Below are positions 44,360 to 52,442 of a DNA stretch of 64,000 nt, piece by piece. The number at the start of each line of letters is the position of its first letter. Positions within the stretch are counted from its first letter, which is position 1. Source of the DNA: Chitinophaga pendula (GTDB lineage: Bacteria > Bacteroidota > Bacteroidia > Chitinophagales > Chitinophagaceae); the NCBI RefSeq assembly GCF_020386615.1, contig NZ_CP077769.1:6869501-6933500 (forward strand). The letters run 5' to 3'. Position numbers and translations under genes: made by a program. The notes beneath the pieces were generated by a model that was not told the origin of the DNA, searched no databases, and was given only the letters and a program-made list of their open reading frames with translations.

Positions 44360-47300
44360 TTAGAATGAAATATTTAGGTTCACCCCGTAAGAGCGCAGGG
44401 AAGGTAACGCGCCACCTTCTACTCCCTGAATATTGGAGGAGGAGTTGGTAATGTTGGAAGGGTCCACATTGGGGGCGTTAGATTTAATCAACCAGAGGTT
44501 ACGGCCGTATAGTGAGATACGGGCGTTCTGTGCGCCTATCCGTTTGAACCAGGCATCTGGCAGGTTGTATCCCAGTTTCACTTCACGGAGGTAGATATAG
44601 CTGGCGTCGTAGAGGTCGGCTTTGCTGATTACGTTACCACCATTTTGGTTAAAGTGGTCTTTAGCGGTGATACGTTTTTCGTTAGGCTTACCATCTTCTG
44701 TTACGCCGGGTACGATGATCCCATTCTCACGGATACCATTTTCGGCTGTTTCGGCAAACATACCTGACTTTTTACCGTACAGGTTCGTATAGGAGAAGAA
44801 ATCGCCACCTTTCTGGAAGTCTACCAGGGCGGAGAGATAGACCCCTTTATAGGTAAAGCTGTTGGTAACACCACCGAAGAAATCAGGGTTCACATTACCG
44901 ATGATGTGAGGTGCGCTTACTTTGTAGAAACCGTTCTGGTCTACTACGCGATTGCCGCTGCCATCATATACATAGTCGGTACCCATGATGGCTCCCAGTC
45001 CTGAGCCGGTGATGGCTGCGATGGAAACTTTAGCGGTACGGCGGTCAGTGGCCAGGATCTGTTGAGACAAGGACTCACCAAATTGAGGAATGTCCATATT
45101 CAGCAATTTGTTGCGGTTGATGGCGAGGTTACCATTGATATCCCAACGGAAGCCGTTTTTAAGGCGGATCGGATTCAGGTTGAGGCCGAATTCAAAGCCC
45201 TGGTTGCGTACGCTACCTCCATTTACTACAGCGGTTGTATAGCCGGTAGAAGAGGGCAATGACAGGGTGAGGATCTGGTCGGTAGTTGTACGGTTATAGT
45301 AGGTTACATCTACGCCGATACGGTTGTCCAGGAACTTCAGTTCGGTACCTATTTCATATTCTTTTGTACGCTCTGGTTTCAGATTCGGATTATTCTTTAT
45401 TGTCAGCGGCTGTAAGATCGGGTTGGTTGTGAACGGCGGCAGGATGCTATATGTATCGAACTGGCGGTAAGGATCGGTATCACTACCTACGGCAGCAATA
45501 CTGGCGCGTATTTTACCGAATTCGAGCCATTTCCAGTCTTTCAGCAGTTCGGAGAATACGAAGGAACCGCTTGCGGATGGATAGAAATAGCTATCGTTAA
45601 GTGTGGAGCTTTTATCGTTACGGCCGGTCAGTTCGAGGAACAGCATGTCGCGATATCCGAGGGTGGCTGTTGCGAAGACGGAGTTGATCTGTTTTTCGAA
45701 GTATTCATCGATAGGCAGTGCCGTTTGTACGGAGTTGGCCAGGTTGTATACGTTAGGAACGATCAGGCCGCCTACGGTGCTGCCGCCAGTGGTAGACCAT
45801 TTACGGTGCATTACGTTGCCACCTACTGTTGCGTTGAGGCTGAAAGCTTCGCTGAATTTTTTATTAATGTTGGCTGTAAACTGGTAGTTCAGTTCACGGC
45901 TGTCGCGTACACGTTTTATGTAAGAACCTACGAGGTAGTCTTTCGCGTTGCGTTCTTCTTCGAGGGTGTTGTACTGATCCATGAATACGCGGCCGCTGAG
46001 GTTTAACCAGTCGGTCACTTCATAGTCCAGGCCACCGTATCCGAAGAGGCGGGTGCGGGAGTCTGTTTCGTAGTCGCGGTAACGGTTCCAGTAGGAGCCA
46101 TTGTGGAAGTTGACAGCAGGATCGTTCCAGGATTTACGGTTCCAGGTGATCTGGGAGCCATCAGGATAAGCAAAGCGGCGTTGCATTTCGTCATCCAGCT
46201 GGCGTTGGCCGAACATGGAGAACTGTAATGCGGGGTTGGGACCGGTAAAGCCGGTACCGGGACGGGCATTTGCTTTGAGGATGCTATAGTTAACGGAAGC
46301 TACGGCGGTCAGTTTTTTATGTAACTGATAGTTACCATTAACGGAGAGGTTGTTACGGGTCAGTTCTGCATTGGAGATAACGAACTCCTGTTTCATATTA
46401 CCATATGACAAGCGGAATGCACCTTTTTCGTTGCTACCGCTTAAGGAGATATTATTGGTGAGTGTAAAACCGGTTCTATAGAAATCTTTTACGTTATTGG
46501 GTTGAGGAGACCAGGGAGCGGTCTGACCGAAATAGGGGTTGTTTTTATTCTTGTCCCAAGACCAGTAGTGGCGTACTTGTCTGCCATCCAGTTTAGGGCC
46601 CCATGATTCATCGGAGTAATATTGTGGCATGAGGTCGTAACGGCCTTTGCCATTGTTATCATCGTAGGTTGCGCTTTGTTCGTTCAGGAAGCCTTCGGGG
46701 TGCTGATTATAATATAGGGTATCAAATTTACCGTTGGAGCCGCCACCATAGCCGTTTTGGTATTTAGGCAGTACGTATACCTGGTCCATTTGAGCGTTGA
46801 GGCTGTAGGTAATGCCCAGGCCTTTTTCGGATTCCGGTCTTTTTTTGGTGGTGATCAGGAGTACGCCATTGGAACCGCGGCTACCGTAGAGTGCGGTAGC
46901 GCCTGCACCTTTGAGTACGGAGATATTCTCCATGTCTTCCGGGTTGAGGTCTTGTAGGGGACTACCAAAGTCATAGCCACCGCCGCCACGTTGCTGATCG
47001 AAGGTGTTGGTGGAGTTGTTGATGATGGGTACGCCATCTACTACGATGAATGCGTTGTTGTCGCCGAGGATGGATTTGGTACCACGTATTGTTACTTTAG
47101 AGGAGCCACCCATGGATCCTGTGTTGGTATTTACCTGTAAGCCAGGTACTTTACCGGAGAGGGCGTTGACGAAGTTGACTTCTTTGGCTTCCTGTACTGC
47201 GGAGCCTCTGATATCGGAGATGGCATAACCTACGGAGCGGGTATTTTTCTGAATACCCAAGGCGGTTACGACCACTTCATTCAATTGTTTTTTGGTGGCA

Positions 47301-48217
47301 TTTGTTGCTGTCAGGTTGACTTTGACTGGTTCCCTGTCTTTTACGGGGATGGCTTGTTCTCCGAAAGTCGGTGCGGCAACGAGCAGGGTATCGTTTACGC
47401 CTGCTTTGATGGAGAAGTTACCGGCGGTATCGGCCTGAATGCCCTGTTTGGTGGTTTTATTCTGCACGGTGGCACCGGGGATAGGCGAGTTGTTGGCGTC
47501 TAATACGGTACCGCGGAGGGTGAATTTACCTATTTCTTTGCGGAGGGTAGCGGAGTCGGGCGGTAATATCAGTCCGGTATCCTGTTTAGGTCTGGCGGCG
47601 GTAGAATCCGGTTTAGCGGTGGAAGTGCTGTCCGTTTGGGATTTAGGCCGGGAGGGATCTTGTGCAGGTTGGCCGGTGGTATCTTTTTTACCAGGCGTGA
47701 TGGTTACTGGTGTTGCAGCGGGTTGGCCGGCAGGTTTTGTGGTATCTGCTGGTTTGGCGCTGGTATCCTTTTTGGCTGGCGTGATAGTTACCGGTGCTGC
47801 AGTCGGTTGACTAGCTGGCTTGGTGGTATCGGCAGGTTTGGTGCCGGTATCTTTTTTGGCCGGTGTGATCACTACAGGTGTAGTTGTGGGTTGTATAGCC
47901 GGTTGGGTAGATTGCTGCGGTTTAGTACTGGTATCCTTGCTGGCAGGTTTTACCACAACGGGTGTGGGGGTACCTGGTTTTACGGTAGTATCCTTTTGCT
48001 GAAAGAATGCAGCGTAGGATGCCGTTTCGGCGTTAAGGCCGACCGGTGCATCATGTAAAGATGGCAAGTGCAGGGAATAGTCAGTACTGGCGAATGCTTT
48101 ATTGCTGACGGTAGTACAGTATAAAGCACAGCACACCCCTAACCAGGTAAGTACATGGCTTCTCATTATGACTGAAGATTTGGTTTTAAAATTTTTTGAG
48201 CAGTTAATAATATTCAT
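44360..48217 (-). CDS. SusC/RagA-family TonB-dependent receptor with N-terminal repeats
   Basis: This 1285-residue outer-membrane receptor has a signal peptide, an unusual Pro/Lys/Thr-rich region (about residues 75-220), a CarboxypepD_reg-like domain (about 232-315, LRGTVLDANNSPIPGATVQNKT), a plug (about 320-430 with NEVVVTALGIQKNTRSVGYA and GATALYGSRGSNGVLLITT) and the barrel ending RSYGVNLNISF. The repeats lie where the protein leaves the periplasm-facing N-terminus and could form a spacer to TonB. The start is either 48217 or Met18 at 48166, which opens the better signal peptide. A 28-bp palindromic site lies just upstream. Confidence 0.93.
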   Translation of the reverse strand: MNIINCSKNFKTKSSVIMRSHVLTWLGVCCALYCTTVSNKAFASTDYSLHLPSLHDAPVGLNAETASYAAFFQQKDTTVKPGTPTPVVVKPASKDTSTKPQQSTQPAIQPTTTPVVITPAKKDTGTKPADTTKPASQPTAAPVTITPAKKDTSAKPADTTKPAGQPAATPVTITPGKKDTTGQPAQDPSRPKSQTDSTSTAKPDSTAARPKQDTGLILPPDSATLRKEIGKFTLRGTVLDANNSPIPGATVQNKTTKQGIQADTAGNFSIKAGVNDTLLVAAPTFGEQAIPVKDREPVKVNLTATNATKKQLNEVVVTALGIQKNTRSVGYAISDIRGSAVQEAKEVNFVNALSGKVPGLQVNTNTGSMGGSSKVTIRGTKSILGDNNAFIVVDGVPIINNSTNTFDQQRGGGGYDFGSPLQDLNPEDMENISVLKGAGATALYGSRGSNGVLLITTKKRPESEKGLGITYSLNAQMDQVYVLPKYQNGYGGGSNGKFDTLYYNQHPEGFLNEQSATYDDNNGKGRYDLMPQYYSDESWGPKLDGRQVRHYWSWDKNKNNPYFGQTAPWSPQPNNVKDFYRTGFTLTNNISLSGSNEKGAFRLSYGNMKQEFVISNAELTRNNLSVNGNYQLHKKLTAVASVNYSILKANARPGTGFTGPNPALQFSMFGQRQLDDEMQRRFAYPDGSQITWNRKSWNDPAVNFHNGSYWNRYRDYETDSRTRLFGYGGLDYEVTDWLNLSGRVFMDQYNTLEEERNAKDYLVGSYIKRVRDSRELNYQFTANINKKFSEAFSLNATVGGNVMHRKWSTTGGSTVGGLIVPNVYNLANSVQTALPIDEYFEKQINSVFATATLGYRDMLFLELTGRNDKSSTLNDSYFYPSASGSFVFSELLKDWKWLEFGKIRASIAAVGSDTDPYRQFDTYSILPPFTTNPILQPLTIKNNPNLKPERTKEYEIGTELKFLDNRIGVDVTYYNRTTTDQILTLSLPSSTGYTTAVVNGGSVRNQGFEFGLNLNPIRLKNGFRWDINGNLAINRNKLLNMDIPQFGESLSQQILATDRRTAKVSIAAITGSGLGAIMGTDYVYDGSGNRVVDQNGFYKVSAPHIIGNVNPDFFGGVTNSFTYKGVYLSALVDFQKGGDFFSYTNLYGKKSGMFAETAENGIRENGIIVPGVTEDGKPNEKRITAKDHFNQNGGNVISKADLYDASYIYLREVKLGYNLPDAWFKRIGAQNARISLYGRNLWLIKSNAPNVDPSNITNSSSNIQGVEGGALPSLRSYGVNLNISF
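47630..47965 (-). repeat. Four tandem 28-residue (84-bp) repeats in the SusC N-terminus
   Basis: Residues 85-196 divide into four units of 28 residues that begin TPVVVKP, TPVVITP, APVTITP and TPVTITP and continue with a KKDT-like core and KPADTTKPA-like end. Units 2 and 3 are nearly identical, and units 1 and 4 diverge. The units are rich in Pro, Thr, Lys and Ala, without aromatic residues, so they are probably an extended linker. Confidence 0.8.
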
Positions 48218-48227
48218 AGCTGCGTAT

Positions 48228-48255
48228 ATTATATTGACTGTTTAGTCAATATAAT
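48228..48255. promoter_or_regulatory. 28-bp palindromic operator-like site before SusC
   Basis: ATTATATTGACT-GTTT-AGTCAATATAAT is a perfect 12+4+12 inverted repeat. It begins 11 bp before the longer SusC start and 62 bp before the shorter one. Its form resembles TetR-type operators, but no TetR gene is in the window. Confidence 0.6.
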
Positions 48256-48379
48256 ACAATCGAAAAGGCCGCTACCATGAGCCTGTATGCCTGTTTATTT
48301 ACGCACTATCAGACTATAAGTTCGCAAAAGTGTTGACAGTGGCGGATCGTATTGGAACGAGCCGCTGAAAAAAAGCGTA

Positions 48380-48835
48380 TTATTCAGGCTCCTGTAGTGT
48401 TTTAGACATTTTAACGTGAGGCACCCCCGCTTCATCGAATTCATCGCCCGTTACGATGTAGCCTTGATGTTGGTAAAAGGATACCACCGGTTTTTTGGCA
48501 TGCATCATCAGGGTGTGAAAACCATTGTTTCTGGCCTGGTCTTCTGCGAAAGCAAGCAGTTTGCTACCGATACCTTTTTGCTGAAGTGTTGGCGTGACCG
48601 CCATTTGCCGCAGCTGCACGGTATTTTCATCAACTGGTGTCAATATACAGCAACCTATCAGCTCTGATTTATCTGCCGCTGTATTGAAACAGCCGATCAG
48701 TACATCATTGATCTCTTGTTGTAATTGCTTCTGGGTGAATGTAAGCCCCAGCGGACGGCGTAGTACATTATCTCTCATGGACACCATATCCTGGTAATCA
48801 CAACTACCGTATTCGATTATACGAAGAGTATACAT
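48380..48835 (-). CDS. GNAT-family N-acetyltransferase
   Basis: This 151-residue protein matches the ElaA-like GNAT group: the N-terminal RDNVLRRPLGLTF segment, and the acetyl-CoA site VRQMAVTPTLQQKGIGSKLL (Q/RxxGxG/A with QQKGIG) near residue 85, then FYQHQGYIVTGDEFDEAGVPH. The substrate is unknown. The Met of MYTLRIIEYG (48835) is chosen as the start; 13 residues upstream are unlike the family. It is the last gene before the SusC operator region. Confidence 0.85.
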   Translation of the reverse strand: MYTLRIIEYGSCDYQDMVSMRDNVLRRPLGLTFTQKQLQQEINDVLIGCFNTAADKSELIGCCILTPVDENTVQLRQMAVTPTLQQKGIGSKLLAFAEDQARNNGFHTLMMHAKKPVVSFYQHQGYIVTGDEFDEAGVPHVKMSKTLQEPE

Positions 48836-48984
48836 GCTACATTGTTGATCGTTTTCAAGATATGGTATTGGCAAATCTGCTCTGCTGCCCGCTCCTCGTG
48901 GGTGGGTACTACAAACACCTTGCCAATGGTCAGTTGTGGAGGTAGGGATTGAGATGGCGCTGCAACGATATGGTCTTCAGTTAT

Positions 48985-49908
48985 TTAAATTCCGATAAAA
49001 CTGGTGATCAGGGTGTCGACTGATTTTACTTCCAGCATCGGATCGTGTATATTCAGCACATTGGGATGGGTATCGGTACACACTACTTTACGTATGAGGC
49101 CGCTTTGGCGGATGCGTTCGAAGCCGCCGCCGGCGAAGATACCATGTGTGGTGATGACGGATATTTCCCGTGCGCCGGCATCAAGGTATGCCTGTGCGGC
49201 GTGCAGCAGTGAGCCACCTGTGCGTATCATATCGTCGTAGATGATGACCAGTTTATCCTGTACATCTGCGCTGATAGCGGTGATGCTGGTTTCTTCACCG
49301 GAAAGTCTTTTTTTGAAGACGAATGCGGCAGGTACATGGAGGTCGTTGGCGAGTGATTCTACCCATTTGGCCCTACCGGCGTCGGTGCTGGCTAATACGA
49401 AAGGGGCGCCGTCAGATAGCGAGGTGGCGGCTTCACGTACGATGTCTTTGGCGTAAAGATGTACGGGGCGTATACCACTTTCGAAATAGTAAGTGATGCC
49501 ATCGACATGGAGGTCTATCATGATCACCCGGTTGCCGGTGGCGGTGGCGGGAAGTGCGGAGAATAGCAGGGCCCGGGTTTTGGCTTTTACGATCTCTCCG
49601 GGTTTTACGGCTCTTTCCATGGTAGAATATCCGAAGTAGGGGATCACGATATGTAAACCCAGTGCACCTTGCTGTACGCAGCCATGAGCAAGGTCGAATA
49701 GTTCCATTGTTTCTTTATCGTCGATGGTGCCACCTATCAACACGACTTCTTTTTTACTTACATCGCTGAGGATGCGGTGGTAGTGTTCGCCATCAGGGAA
49801 GTCCAGGATTTCTGTTGCACCATTTTCCCAATACGGGGAACTGGCGATGAGTATCTTGTCTTTCAGGTACTGGTAGCGTTGTGTGGCAAAAATGATTTTA
49901 TCGGGCAT
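48985..49908 (-). CDS. Divergent ribose-phosphate pyrophosphokinase-like protein
   Basis: This 307-residue protein has the tandem phosphoribosyltransferase fold of PRPP synthetase: the FPDGEHYHRILSDV region (FxDGE motif), VIPYFGYSTMERAVKPGE in place of the usual RQDR-containing loop, IDLHVDGITYYFESG in place of the LHAxQIQGFF motif, the VFKKRLSGEET flexible-loop Lys-Arg, and the PRPP loop LVIIYDDMIRTGGSLL. The main catalytic features are kept, but it differs from housekeeping Prs. It may be a paralogue with its own role. The neighbours give no clue. Confidence 0.8.
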   Translation of the reverse strand: MPDKIIFATQRYQYLKDKILIASSPYWENGATEILDFPDGEHYHRILSDVSKKEVVLIGGTIDDKETMELFDLAHGCVQQGALGLHIVIPYFGYSTMERAVKPGEIVKAKTRALLFSALPATATGNRVIMIDLHVDGITYYFESGIRPVHLYAKDIVREAATSLSDGAPFVLASTDAGRAKWVESLANDLHVPAAFVFKKRLSGEETSITAISADVQDKLVIIYDDMIRTGGSLLHAAQAYLDAGAREISVITTHGIFAGGGFERIRQSGLIRKVVCTDTHPNVLNIHDPMLEVKSVDTLITSFIGI

Positions 49909-50151
49909 ATATTATGACGCAGGTAAATGTAAACTACAGACGAATATACCATGATTGTTTAAAAAATTACATTTATTTGCCGTTCAAAGCTAATCTGCTA
50001 CTTATTTTCATAGCGGTAGGATTGTCTGAAAGTACTTGTGGTACGGTGTTTTGCGGGGTGCGTTGTGAGAGAGTGCCTACAGTATTGAGTTCTGGCCAGA
50101 TAATTGCGTTTTAAATATGTAACTTTAACTTTTTATTTGAAGTGTGAATTT

Positions 50152-50159
50152 TATATTTG
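50152..50159 (+). promoter_or_regulatory. -7 box abutting the start of the CarboxypepD_reg-like gene
   Basis: TATATTTG is a perfect TAnnTTTG match that ends 4 bp before ATG 50164, so the mRNA may be almost leaderless. Confidence 0.5.
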
Positions 50160-50163
50160 AGTG

Positions 50164-50913
50164 ATGCCAAAGATTAACCTCCGACTGTCGGGATATATAG
50201 GAGCGATACTGTTTATACTTTTTCTTGATCTGCAATCAGCCACTGCGCAGGTGAGGGTTTCTGGTATGGTAGCTGACCAGGACACTAAAACTGGTTTGCC
50301 TGCGGTTACGATTATCAACAGGCGGACGATGACGGGTACCTTAAGTAATGAGACTGGCCGTTATTATATTGAGTCGATGCCTGGTGATACGTTGGAATTT
50401 TCCATGTTGAGTTATTATAGTAAACTTATTGTTACGCCGGCTATGTCTGCGAGTCTGAATATAGACCTGGTGAAGCGGGTATTTGGATTGCAGGAGGTAT
50501 TTGTGCGTGGCCGGAACTATCATCGTGACTCTTTGGCTACGCGGGAGGAGTATGGTAAGTATTTCAACTATAAGCGGCCTGGTGCGATGGATGTCTTAAA
50601 GACACTTCCTGCGAATCCGATCACGGCGTTGAGTTACCTGGTGCCGAGCAGGGCACGTAAACGGAAGGAGAATTTCAGGGAGCAGCTGGAGTATTGGGAG
50701 AAGGAGAAATTCATTGACTATCGTTATTCTCCGGAGTTGATACAGCGGATGACGAAGTTGGAGGGAGGAGAACTGGATACGTTCATTTTAAGGACCCGGC
50801 CTGGTTATCAGTTTTTGCAATCTGCGACGGATTATGACCTGATGTTGTATATCAAGGATGCGTTTGCGCGGTATCAGCAGGCCCGGAAAAGAGAAGACAT
50901 TCCCGGTAATTAG
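50164..50913 (+). CDS. Secreted CarboxypepD_reg-like domain protein
   Basis: This 249-residue protein has a signal peptide (to about residue 27, ATAQ) and a carboxypeptidase-regulatory-like beta domain (about 30-115: RVSGMVADQDTKTGLPAVTI, LSNETGRYYIESMPGDTLEF). The rest is helical and charged, with no barrel. Such proteins are common in Bacteroidota envelopes; the role is unknown. ATG 50164 is preferred to GTG 50161. It is monocistronic, with its own terminator. Confidence 0.82.
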   Translation: MPKINLRLSGYIGAILFILFLDLQSATAQVRVSGMVADQDTKTGLPAVTIINRRTMTGTLSNETGRYYIESMPGDTLEFSMLSYYSKLIVTPAMSASLNIDLVKRVFGLQEVFVRGRNYHRDSLATREEYGKYFNYKRPGAMDVLKTLPANPITALSYLVPSRARKRKENFREQLEYWEKEKFIDYRYSPELIQRMTKLEGGELDTFILRTRPGYQFLQSATDYDLMLYIKDAFARYQQARKREDIPGN

Positions 50914-50937
50914 GACATACACCTGTTTTATATATGA

Positions 50938-50985
50938 AGGGCTGACGGTAGGCGAAGAGCTGGCTGTCAGCCCTGATGGTTTTTA
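50938..50985 (+). terminator. Terminator after the CarboxypepD_reg-like gene
   Basis: AGGGCTGAC (50938-50946) pairs with GTCAGCCCT (50966-50974), then GATGGTTTTT. Confidence 0.7.
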
Positions 50986-51018
50986 GGAGGTAGGTGATAC
51001 GATATGCGTTTAAAAGGG

Positions 51019-51050
51019 AACGCCGCCATTCTATTTGAACAGCGGCGTTT
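51019..51050 (-). terminator. Terminator of the RND efflux operon
   Basis: AACGCCGC pairs with GCGGCGTT around a 15-nt loop; on the minus strand CCCTTTTA follows. It lies just past the TolC-like gene. Confidence 0.65.
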
Positions 51051-51072
51051 ATACCTCATAAGCAACAAATCA

Positions 51073-52401
51073 TTATTTAAATAATTCTCCTTTTAGTCTC
51101 CGTAATTCTGTTTCCGCTAATTTGGCATTATAGCGTGCCTGTATGAGCCGGTAATTGGCATCTTCGAGGCTTTGTTGTGCTTCTTTTACTTCTATGGTAG
51201 TGGATACGCCCTGCCGGAAACGCTCGAGTGCTACCATTGCATTTTCCCGCGCCAGTTCCAGGTTTTCTTCTTCGAGGCCCAGGGATGTTTTGAAGTATTC
51301 GTAATCTTTATATGCATTGTTAACTGCGAGGTTGACTTTGCTGGATTCGTTATCGAGTACCAGTTGTTGTGCCTGTATGTCCAGTTGTGCGGCTTTGATC
51401 TGTCTTCTTACGTTCATGCCATTGAAGAGGGGGATGGTGGCATTGAGGCCGTAGTTGAAGATGCCGTTCTGGTTGAATACGGGGCTGAAGGAGTTGGTGG
51501 CTGCGTTGGAATTGACCCGAGTAAAGTTATAAGCAGAGTTGAAGGTGATGACAGGGAAGAGGTCTCCTTTACGCTCTTTGAGGGCGATGCGGGATATTTC
51601 CAGGTTTTGCCGTGCGATGCGCAGGCCGGCATTCTCATGTTGTGCGTCTTGCAAGGCATTGCCGAAGGAGAGGTCCATGGCAACGGGAATGGAGTCTTGT
51701 ACATCGTACAATGCGCTGGCATCTTCTATGACCATGAGTTGATTGAGTACAGCTTTGGTTTGTAGTATAACGGTTTGCTGCCGGAGGAATGCTGCTTTCT
51801 GGGCATTGTAATCTACTTTGGATTGGAGCCAATCTGTTTTAGGTCCCAGGCCGGTCTGGAATTTGGCATCGGACAGTTTGACTCTTTCTTCTGAGATGGA
51901 GAGCTGCTCGGAGATGGCGTGCAGTTGTTGTTTTTGCTGTACGATGTTGTAGTAGTTATTGATGACGGTAGCGACGGTGTTGATCAGTTGATTTTTGAGG
52001 GTGAGCTCGCCGAGGTCTCGGGTTGCTTCCAGTCGTTGTCGGGTGGCGAACATTTTGAGGCCATCGAACAAGGTCCAGGCGAGGTTGATGTTGGCGGTCA
52101 GGTTATTGCTTTTGATACCGCTGGTGTCGCGTTTGTTGCCATTGGCAAATTCCTGTTTGGTGGCCTGGCGGTTCCATACTTTGGAGACGGTACCATTAAG
52201 GCGTGGGGCGAAAGCGAAGTTCGCGTAGGCGTAGTCGTTAGCTGCGATATCAGCGGTATTTTTTGCCAGCCTGATATCGAAGTTGTTCTTGAGTGCGAGG
52301 TCTATTGCCTGCTCCAGTGTAAGCACCTGTTGCTGGGCCTTTGTATAGAGGCTGGTGGTGAGGAGGAGTAAGCTAAATATGATGATTCGTTTCATTTTCA
52401 T
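51073..52401 (-). CDS. TolC-family outer-membrane efflux protein
   Basis: This 442-residue protein has a signal peptide (to about residue 22, TKAQ) and the two-repeat OEP layout of TolC: LTLEQAIDLALKNNFDIRLAKN at the start of the first repeat and a long helix, LQDAQHENAGLRIARQNLEI, in the second, and ends RYNAKLAETELRRLKGELFK. It forms the trimeric outer-membrane channel of the pump encoded just upstream in the same operon. Confidence 0.93.
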   Translation of the reverse strand: MKMKRIIIFSLLLLTTSLYTKAQQQVLTLEQAIDLALKNNFDIRLAKNTADIAANDYAYANFAFAPRLNGTVSKVWNRQATKQEFANGNKRDTSGIKSNNLTANINLAWTLFDGLKMFATRQRLEATRDLGELTLKNQLINTVATVINNYYNIVQQKQQLHAISEQLSISEERVKLSDAKFQTGLGPKTDWLQSKVDYNAQKAAFLRQQTVILQTKAVLNQLMVIEDASALYDVQDSIPVAMDLSFGNALQDAQHENAGLRIARQNLEISRIALKERKGDLFPVITFNSAYNFTRVNSNAATNSFSPVFNQNGIFNYGLNATIPLFNGMNVRRQIKAAQLDIQAQQLVLDNESSKVNLAVNNAYKDYEYFKTSLGLEEENLELARENAMVALERFRQGVSTTIEVKEAQQSLEDANYRLIQARYNAKLAETELRRLKGELFK

Positions 52402-52442
52402 GTAAGATCGCGGTTACCAATTTTTTCCTATCCCATTATTTG

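Noticed and set aside
49914..50114. Plus-strand frame of 66 residues before the CarboxypepD_reg-like gene
   Set aside because: No start signal, no domain, and the composition resembles the AT-rich spacer around it.
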